Made by a program: the position numbers and the translations under genes. Of a DNA stretch of 64,000 bases, positions 56,508-64,000 are shown piece after piece; positions within the stretch are counted from its first letter, which is position 1; each line of letters begins with the position of its first letter. Origin of the DNA: Nemertoderma westbladi (lineage: Eukaryota > Xenacoelomorpha > Nemertodermatida > Nemertodermatidae); assembly GCA_032718475.1 (NCBI GenBank), contig JAUCBJ010006359.1, positions 1-64,000 of the forward strand, written 5' to 3'. Under the pieces are notes generated by a model that was not told the origin of the DNA, did no database searches, and saw only the letters and a program-made list of their open reading frames with translations.

Positions 56508-59090
56508 GCCACCTCTCTACCAGAGGCAACCCAAAGAGTGTACCGGAGGCAACCCAAAGAGTGTACCGGAGGCAACCCAAAGAGTGTACCGGAGGCAACC
56601 CAAAGACTTTTCTCTACCAGAGGCAACCCAAAGAATGTACCGGAGGCAACCCAAAGAGTGTACCGGAGGCAACCCAAAGACTTCTCTCTACCAGAGGCAA
56701 CCCAAAGAGTGTACCGGAGGCAACCCAAAGAGTGTACCGGAGGCAACCCAAAGAGTGTACCGGAGGCAACCCAAAGACTTTTCTCTACCAGAGGCAACCC
56801 AAAGAGTGTACCGGAGGCAACCCAAAGAGTGTACCGGAGGCAACCCAAAGACTTCTCTCTACCAGAGGCAACCCAAAGAGTGTACCGGAGGCAACCCAAA
56901 GAGTGTACCGGAGGCAACCCGAAGCCACCTCTCTACCAGAGGCAACCCAAAGAGTGTACCGGAGGCAACCCAAAGAGTGTACCGGAGGCAACCCAAAGAC
57001 TTCTCTCTACCAGAGGCAACCCAAAGAGTGTACCGGAGGCAACCCAAAGGGTGTACCGGAGGCAACCCAAAGACTTCTCTCTACCAGAGGCAACCCAAAG
57101 AGTGTACCGGAGGCAACCCAAAGAGTGTACCGGAGGCAACCCGAAGCCACCTCTCTACCAGAGGCAACCCAAAGAGTGTACCGGAGGCAACCCAAAGAGT
57201 GTACCGGAGGCCACCCAAAGACTTCTCTCTACCAGAGGCAACCCAAAGAGTGTACCGGAGGCAACCCAAAGAGTGTACCGGAGGCAACCCAAAGACTTCT
57301 CTCTACCAGAGGCAACCCAAAGAGTGTACCGGAGGCAACCCAAAGAGTGTACCAGAGGCAACCCAAAGAGTGTACCGGAGGCTACCCAAAGAGTGTAACG
57401 GAGGCAACCCAAAGAGTGTAACGGAGGCAACCCAAAGAGTGTACCGGAGGCAACCCAAAGAGTGTACCGGAGGCAACCCAAAGAGTGTACCGGAGGCAAC
57501 CCAAAGAGTGTACCGGAGGCAACCCAAAGAGTGTACAGGAGGCAACCCAAAGAGTGTACCGGAGGCAACCCAAAGAGTGTACCGGAGGCAACCCAAAGAG
57601 TGTACCGGAGGCAACCCAAAGAGTGTACCGGAGGCAACCCAAAGAGTGTACCGGAGGCAACCCAAAGAGTGTACCGGAGGCAACCCAAAGAGTGTACCGG
57701 AGGCAACCCGAAGAGTGTACCGGAGGCAACCCAAAGAGTGTACCGGAGGCAACCCAAAGAGTGTACCGGAGGCAACCCAAAGAGTGTACCGGAGCCAACC
57801 CAAAGAGTGTACCGGAGGCAACCCAAAGGCTCCTCTCTACCGGAGGCAACCCAAAGAGTGTACCGGAGGCAACCCAAAGAGTGTACCGGAGGCAACCCAA
57901 AGAGTGTACCGGAGGCAACCCAAAGAGTGTACCGGAGGCAACCCAAAGAGTGTACCGGAGGCAACCCGAAGCCACCTCTCTACCAGAGGCAACCCAAAGA
58001 GTGTACCGGAGGCAACCCAAAGAGTGTACCGGAGGCAACCCAAAGAGTGTACCAGAGGCAACCCAAAGAGTGTACCAGAGGCAACCCAAAGAGTGTACCG
58101 GAGGCAACCCAAAAAGTGTACCGGAGGCAACCCGAAGCCACCTCTCTACCAGAGGCAACCCAAAGAGTGTACCGGAGGCAACCCAAAGAGTGTACCGGAG
58201 GCAACCCAAAGACTTCTCTCTACCAGAGGCAACCCAAAGAGTGTACCGGAGGCAACCCAAAGAGTGTACCGGAGGCAACCCAAAGAGTGTACCGGAGGCA
58301 ACCCAAAGACTTCTCTCTACCAGAGGCAACCCAAAGAGTGTACCAGAGGCAACCCAAAGAGTGTACCAGAGGCAACCCAAAGAGTGTACCGGAGGCAACC
58401 CAAAGAGTGTACCACAGGCAACCCAAAGATTGTACCGGAGGCAACCCAAAGAGTGTACCGGAGGCAACCCAAAGAGTGTACCGGAGGCAACCCAAAGAGT
58501 GTACCGGAGGCAACCCAAAGAGTGTACCGGAGGCAACCCAAAGAGTGTACCGGAGGCAACCCAAAGAGTGTACCGGAGGCAACCCAAAGAGTGTACCGGA
58601 GGCAACCCAAAGAGTGTACCGGAGGCAACCCAAAGAGTGTACCGGAGGCAACCCAAAGAGTGTACCGGAGGCAACTCAAAGAGTGTACCGGAGGCAACCT
58701 AAAGAGTGTACCGGAGGCAACCCAAAGCGTGTACCGGAGGCAACCCAAAGAGTGTACCGGAGGCAACCCAAAGAGTGTACCGGAGGCAACCCAAAGAGTG
58801 TACCGGAGGCAACCCAAAGAGTGTACCGGAGGCAACCCAAAGAGTGTACCGGAGGCAACCCAAAGAGTGTACCGGAGGCAACCCAAAGAGTGTACCGGAG
58901 GCAACCCAAAGGCTCCTCTCTACCGGAGGCAACCCAAAGAGTGTACCGGAGGCAACCCAAAGAGTATACCGGAGGCAACCCAAAGAGTGTACCGGAGGCA
59001 ACCCAAAGAGTGTACCGGAGGCAACCCAAAGAGTGTACCGGAGGCAACCCAAAGAGTGTACCGGAGGCAACCCAAAGACTTGACAACAAA
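56508..59090. repeat. 23-bp minisatellite with 74-bp higher-order units
   Basis: The basic unit is TACCGGAGGCAACCCAAAGA with a 3-base GTG link. At 56508-57340 every third unit is a 28-bp variant (CTTCTCTCTACCAGAGG), giving a 74-bp super-unit; the middle is nearly pure 23-bp units. Both strands are stop-free in several frames, which explains the long spurious ORFs. It lies in the WDR59 intron upstream of the WD40 exon. Confidence 0.97.
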
Positions 59091-62000
59091 CCCAGAAGCA
59101 ACCTGAGGGCTCCTCTCTACCGGAGTCAACCTGAAGGCTCCTCTCTACCGGAGGCAACCCAAAGAGTGTACCGGAGGCAACCCAAAGAGTATACCGGAGG
59201 CAACCCAAAGAGTGTACCGGAGGCAACCCAAAGAGTGTACCGGAGGCAACCCAAAGAGTGTACCGGAGGCAACCCAAAGAGTGTACCGGAGGCAACCCAA
59301 AGACTTGACAACAAACCCAGAAGCAACCTGAGGGCTCCTCTCTACCGGAGTCAACCTGAAGGCTCCTCTCTACCGGAGGCAACCCGAAGAGTGTACCGGA
59401 GGCAACCCAAAGACTTCTCTCTACCGGAGGCAACGTGAGAGCTCCTCTCTACCGGAGTCAACCTGAAGGCTCCTCTCTACCGGAGGCAACCCGAAGCCAC
59501 TTCTCTACCAGAGGCAACCCAAAGAGTGTACCGGAGGCAACCCAAAGACTTCTCTCTACCGGAGGCAACCTGAGAGTTCCTCTCTACCGGAGTCAACCTG
59601 AAGGCTCCTCTCTACCGGAGGCAACCCGAAGCCACTTCTCTACCAGAGGCAACCCAAAGAGTGTACCGGAGGCAACCCAAAGACTTCTCTCTACCGGAGG
59701 CAACCTGAGAGCTCCTCTCTACCGGAGTCAACCTGAAGGCTCCTCTCTACCGGAGGCAACCCGAAGCCACTTCTCTACCAGAGGCAACCCAAAGAGTGTA
59801 CCGGAGGCAACCCAAGACTTCTCTCTACCGGAGGCAACCTGAGGGCTCCTCTCTCCCGGAGTCAACCTGAAGGCTCCTCTCTACCAGAGGCCACCCGAAG
59901 GCTCCTCTCTACTAGAGGTAACCCGAAGGCTCCTCTCTACCGGACGTAACCTGAAGACTCCTCTCTACCAGAGGCAACCCGAAGGCTCCTCTCTACCGGA
60001 GGCAACCCGAAGGCTCCTCTCTACCGGAGGCAACCCGAAGACTCCTCTCTACCAGAGGCAACCCGAAGGCTCCTCTCTACCGGAGGCAACCCAAAGGCTC
60101 CTCTCTACCGGAGGCAACCCGAAGGCACCTCTCTACCAGAGGCAACCCAAAGACTGTACCGGAGGCAACCCAAAGACTTCTCTCTACCGGAGGCAACCTG
60201 AGGGCTCCTCTCTACCAGAGGCCACCCGAAGGCTCCTCTTTACCGGAAGCCTCACGAAGGTTCCTCTCTACCCGAGGCAACCCAAAGACTCCTCTCTACC
60301 AGAGGCCACCCGAAGGCACCTTTCTATCGGAGGTAACCTGAAGGCTCCTCTCTACCGGGGGCAACCTGAAGGCTCCTCTCTACCGGGGGCAACCCAAAGG
60401 CTCCTCTCTACCGGGGGCAACCCGAAGGCTCCTCTCTACCGGAGGTAACCTGAAGGCTCCTCTCTACCGGGGGGGGGGGGGACCCGAAGGCTCCTCTCTA
60501 CCGGGGGCAACCCGAAGTTTCCTCTCTACCTGAGGCAACCCGAAGGCTCCTCTCTACCTGAGGCAAGCCGAAGACTCCTCTCTACCGGAGGCAACCCGGA
60601 GGCTCCTCTCTACCGGAGGCAACCCGAAGGCTCCTCTCTACCGGAGGTGACCTGAAGGCTCCCCTCTACCGGAGGCTAAACGAAGGCTCCTCTCTACTCG
60701 AGGCAACCCGAAGGCTCCTCTCTACAAGAGGCAACCCGAAGACTCCTCTCTACCGGAGGCAACCCGAAGACTCCACTATACCGGTGGTAACCAGAAGGCT
60801 CCGCTCTACCTGAGGCAACTCAAAGGCTCCTCTCTACCTGAGGCAACCCAAAGGCTCCTCTCTAGCGGAGGCAACCCGAAGGCTCCTCTCTACCGGAGGC
60901 AACCCGAAGGCTCCTCTCTACCTGAGGCAACCCGAAGGCTCCTCTCTACCTGAGGCAACCCAAAGGCTCCTCTCTACCTGAGGCAACCCGAAGGATCCTC
61001 TCTACCGGGGGCAACCCGAAGGCTCCTCTCTATTGAAGGCAATCTAAAGGTTCCTCTCTACCGGAGGCTAAACGAAGGCTCCTCTCTACTAGAGGCAACA
61101 CGAAGGCTCCTCTCTACCTGAGGCAACCCGAAGGCTCCTCTCTACCTGAGGCAACCCGAAGGCTCCTCTCTACCTGAGGCAACCCAAAGGCTCCTCTCTA
61201 CCGGGGGCAACACGAAGGCTCCTCTCTACCTGAGGCAACCCGAAGGCTCCTCTCTACCGGGGGCAACACGAAGGCTCCTCTCTACCTGAGGCAACCCGAA
61301 GGCTCCTCTCTACCTGAGGCAAACCGAAGGCTCCTCTCTACCTGAGGCAACCCGAAGGCTCCTCTCTACCTGAGGCAACCCAAAGGCTCCTCTCTACCGG
61401 AGGCAACCCGAAGGCTCCTCTCTACCTGAGGCAACCCGAAGGCTCCTCTCTACCTGAGGCAACACGAAGGCTCCTCTCTAGCTGAGGCAACCCGAAGGCT
61501 CCTCTCTACCTGAGGCAACCCAAAGGCTCCTCTCTACAGGGGGCAACACGAAGGCTCCTCTCTACCTGAGGCAACACGAAGTCTCCTCTCTAGCTGAGGC
61601 AACCCGAAGGCTCCTCTCTACCTGAGGCAACCCAAAGGCTCCTCTCTACAGGGGGCAACCCGAAGGCTCCTCTCTACCTGAGGCAACCCGAAGGCTCCTT
61701 TCTACCGGAGGCAACCCGAAGACTCCTCTCTACCTGAGGCAACCCGAAGGCTCCTCTCTACCGAAGGCAACCCGAAGACTCCACTATACCAGTGGTAACC
61801 CGAAGGCTCCTCTCTACCAGAGGCAACCCAAAGGATCCTCTCTACCGGAGGCAACCCGAAGGCTCCTTACTACCGGAGGCAACCCGAAGGCTCCTCTCTA
61901 CCAGAGGCAAACCAAAGGCTCCTCTCTACCGGAGGCAACCCGAAGGCTCCTCTCTACCGGAGGTAACCCGAAGGCTCCTCTCTACCGGAGGCAACCCGAA

Positions 62001-64000
62001 GGCTCCTCTCTACCGGAGGTAACCCGAAGGCTCCTCTCTACCGGAGGCAACCCGAAGGCTCCTCTCTACCTGAGGCAACCCGAAGGCTCCTCTCTACCGG
62101 AGGCAACCCGAAGACTCCACTATACCAGTGGTAACCCGAAGGCTCCTCCCTATCGGAGGCAACCCGAAGGCTCCTCTCTACCGGAGGCAACCCGAAGGCT
62201 CCTCTCTAACAGAGGCACCCAAGGACTCCTCTCTACCGGAGGCAACCCGAAGGTTCCTCTCTACCGGAGGCAACCCGAAGACTCCACTATACCAGTGGTA
62301 ACCCGAAGGCTCCTCTCTATCGGAGGCAACCCTAAGGTTCTTCTCTACCGGAGGCAACCTGAAGGCTCCTCTCTAACAGAGGCACCCAAGGACTCCTCTC
62401 TACCGGAGGCAACCCGAAGGCTCCTCTCCACCGGAGGCAACCCGAAGGCTCCTCTCTACCGGAGGCCACCCGAAGGCACCTCTCTACCAGAGGCAACCCA
62501 AAGACTGTACCGGAGGCAACCCAAAGACTTCTCTCTACCGGAGGCAACCTGAGGGCTCCTCTCTACCAGAGGCCACCCGAAGGCTCCTCTTTACCGGAAG
62601 CCTCACGAAGGTTCCTCTCTACCCGAGGCAACCCAAAGACTCCTCTCTACCAGAAGCCACCCGAAGGCACCTCTCTATCGGAGGTAACCTGAAGGCTCCT
62701 CTCTACCGGGGGCAACCTGAAGGCTCCTCTCTACCGGGGGCAACCCAAAGGCTCCTCTCTACCGGGGGCAACCCGAAGGCTCCTCTCTACCGGAGGTAAC
62801 CTGAAGGCTCCTCTCTACCGGGGGGGGGGGACCCGAAGGCTCCTCTCTACCGGGGGCAACCCGAAGTTTCCTCTCTACCTGAGGTAACCCGAAGGCTCCT
62901 CTCTACCTGAGGCAAGCCGAAGACTCCTCTCTACCGGAGGCAACCCGGAGGCTCCTCTCTACCGGAGGCAACCCGAAGGCTCCTCTCTACCGGAGGTGAC
63001 CTGAAGGTTCCCCTCTACCGGAGGCTAAACGAAGGCTCCTCTCTACTCGAGGCAACCCGAAGGCTCCTCTCTACAAGAGGCAACCCGAAGACTCCTCTCT
63101 ACCGGAGGCAACCCGAAGACTCCACTATACCGGTGGTAACCCGAAGGCTCCGCTCTACCTGAAGGCAACCTCAAAGGCTCCTCTCTACCGGAGGCAACCC
63201 GAAGGCTCCTCTCTAGCGGAGGCAACCCGAAGGACTCCTCTCTACCGGAGGCAACCCGAAGGCTCCTCTCTACCGTGAGGCAACCCGAAGACTCCTCTCT
63301 ACCGGAGGCAACCCGAAGGCTCCTCTCTACCTGAGGCAACCCAGAGGCTCCTCTCTACCTGAGGCAACCCGAACGCTCCTCTCTACCGGAGGCAACCCGA
63401 ACGCTCCACTATACCAGTGATAACCCGAAGGCTCCTCCATACCGGAGGCAACCCGAAGACTCCTCTCTACCGGAGGCAACCCGAAGACTCCACTATACCG
63501 GTGGTAACCCGAAGGCTTCTCTCTATTGAAGGCAACCTAAAGACTCCTCTCTACCGGAGTCAACCGAAGGCTCCACTCTAACAGAGGCACCCAAGGACTC
63601 CTCTCTACCGGAGGCAACCCGAAGGCTCCTCTCTACCGGAGGCAACCTCGAAGGCTCCTCTCTACCGGAGGCAACCCGAAGGCTCCTCCCTACCGGTGGC
63701 AACCCAAAGGCTCCTCTCTATTGAAGGCAACCTAAAGACTTCTTTCTACCGGAGTCAACCGAAGGCTCCACTCTAACAGAGGCGCCCAAGGACTCCTCTC
63801 CACCGGAGGCAACCCGAAGGCTCCTTTCTACCGGAGGCAACTCGAAGGCTCCTTTCTACCGGAGGCAACTCGAAGGCTCCTCTCTACCGGAGGCAACTCG
63901 AAGGCTCCTCTCCACCGGAGGCAACCCGAAGGCTCCTTTCTACCGGAGGCAACTCGAAGGCTCCTTTCTACCGGAGGCAACTCGAAGGCTCCTCTCTACC
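59090..64000. repeat. 28-bp minisatellite continuing to the window end
   Basis: The unit is GGCTCCTCTCTACCGGAGGC followed by AACCCGAA. It shares the core TACCGGAGGCAACCC with the 23-bp array and differs in the linker. Mixed units at 59090-59880 form the transition (a 225-bp block is repeated at 59076 and 59301). A block of at least ~900 bp around 60230-61090 recurs 2351 bp later (62581-), including a G run (60471-60480, 62819-62830). The array is cut by the window edge. Confidence 0.95.

Noticed and set aside
56462-59438. Many ORFs on both strands (e.g. YRRQPKECTGGNPK and LGCLRYTLWVASGT repeats)
   Set aside because: Products of the 23/28-bp repeat; open on both strands in several frames.
10908-64000. 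Possibility that array lengths are assembly errors
   Set aside because: Not dismissed but not supported: block duplications with private variants look real, yet exact copy numbers cannot be trusted without reads.

Overview
The window is animal nuclear DNA, most likely from an invertebrate. This rests on spliced genes with GT..AG introns, an APE-type LINE with a 2A motif, several DNA-transposon-like inverted repeats, long G/C homopolymers and very large minisatellites. No prokaryotic operons, tRNA clusters or CRISPR arrays are visible. The palindromic 10-mer GTAGGCCTAC recurs (1138, 7278, 9692). The species cannot be named from the sequence.

The main gene can be assembled exon by exon on the minus strand. 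Five exons (55368-55120, 28521-28353, 25433-25336, 24704-24521, 10753-10627) join with matching phases into about 275 codons. These follow WDR59, a GATOR2 subunit of the amino-acid/mTORC1 pathway, from its last WD40 blade through the linker and RWD domain. The 5' exons should lie beyond 64000. The C-terminal exons were not found. Its large introns are each filled by a different tandem repeat: a 49/37-bp array (10908-24541), 28-bp and 22-bp arrays (25545-27225), a ~37-bp G-rich array (31774-46211), a 21-bp array (46856-52130) and a 23/28-bp array (56508 to window end). The 49/37-bp array begins inside the 3' end of the RWD exon, so every unit carries a copy of that exon's 5' splice site.

Layout: 1 to ~6.3 kb, a two-ORF LINE (frameshifted ORF1; ORF2 with a 2A motif, endonuclease, an in-frame proline-rich minisatellite, reverse transcriptase and a CCHC knuckle). 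7.2-8.35 kb, a long imperfect palindrome. 8.48-10.63 kb, an unrecognised three-exon plus-strand gene of 162 codons whose first intron is almost entirely a foldback element with C-run and G-run ends. 10.6-56 kb, WDR59 exons with array-filled introns; embedded are a truncated LINE insertion (14.7-15.4 kb), LINE remnants (29.4-31.3 kb), a 336-bp inverted-repeat element with a tRNA-like promoter (30.0 kb) and a 2.2-kb inverted-repeat transposon (52.5-54.7 kb). 56.5-64 kb, the last minisatellite.

The long stop-free frames in the arrays, up to ~4600 codons, are consequences of repetition and are not annotated as proteins.
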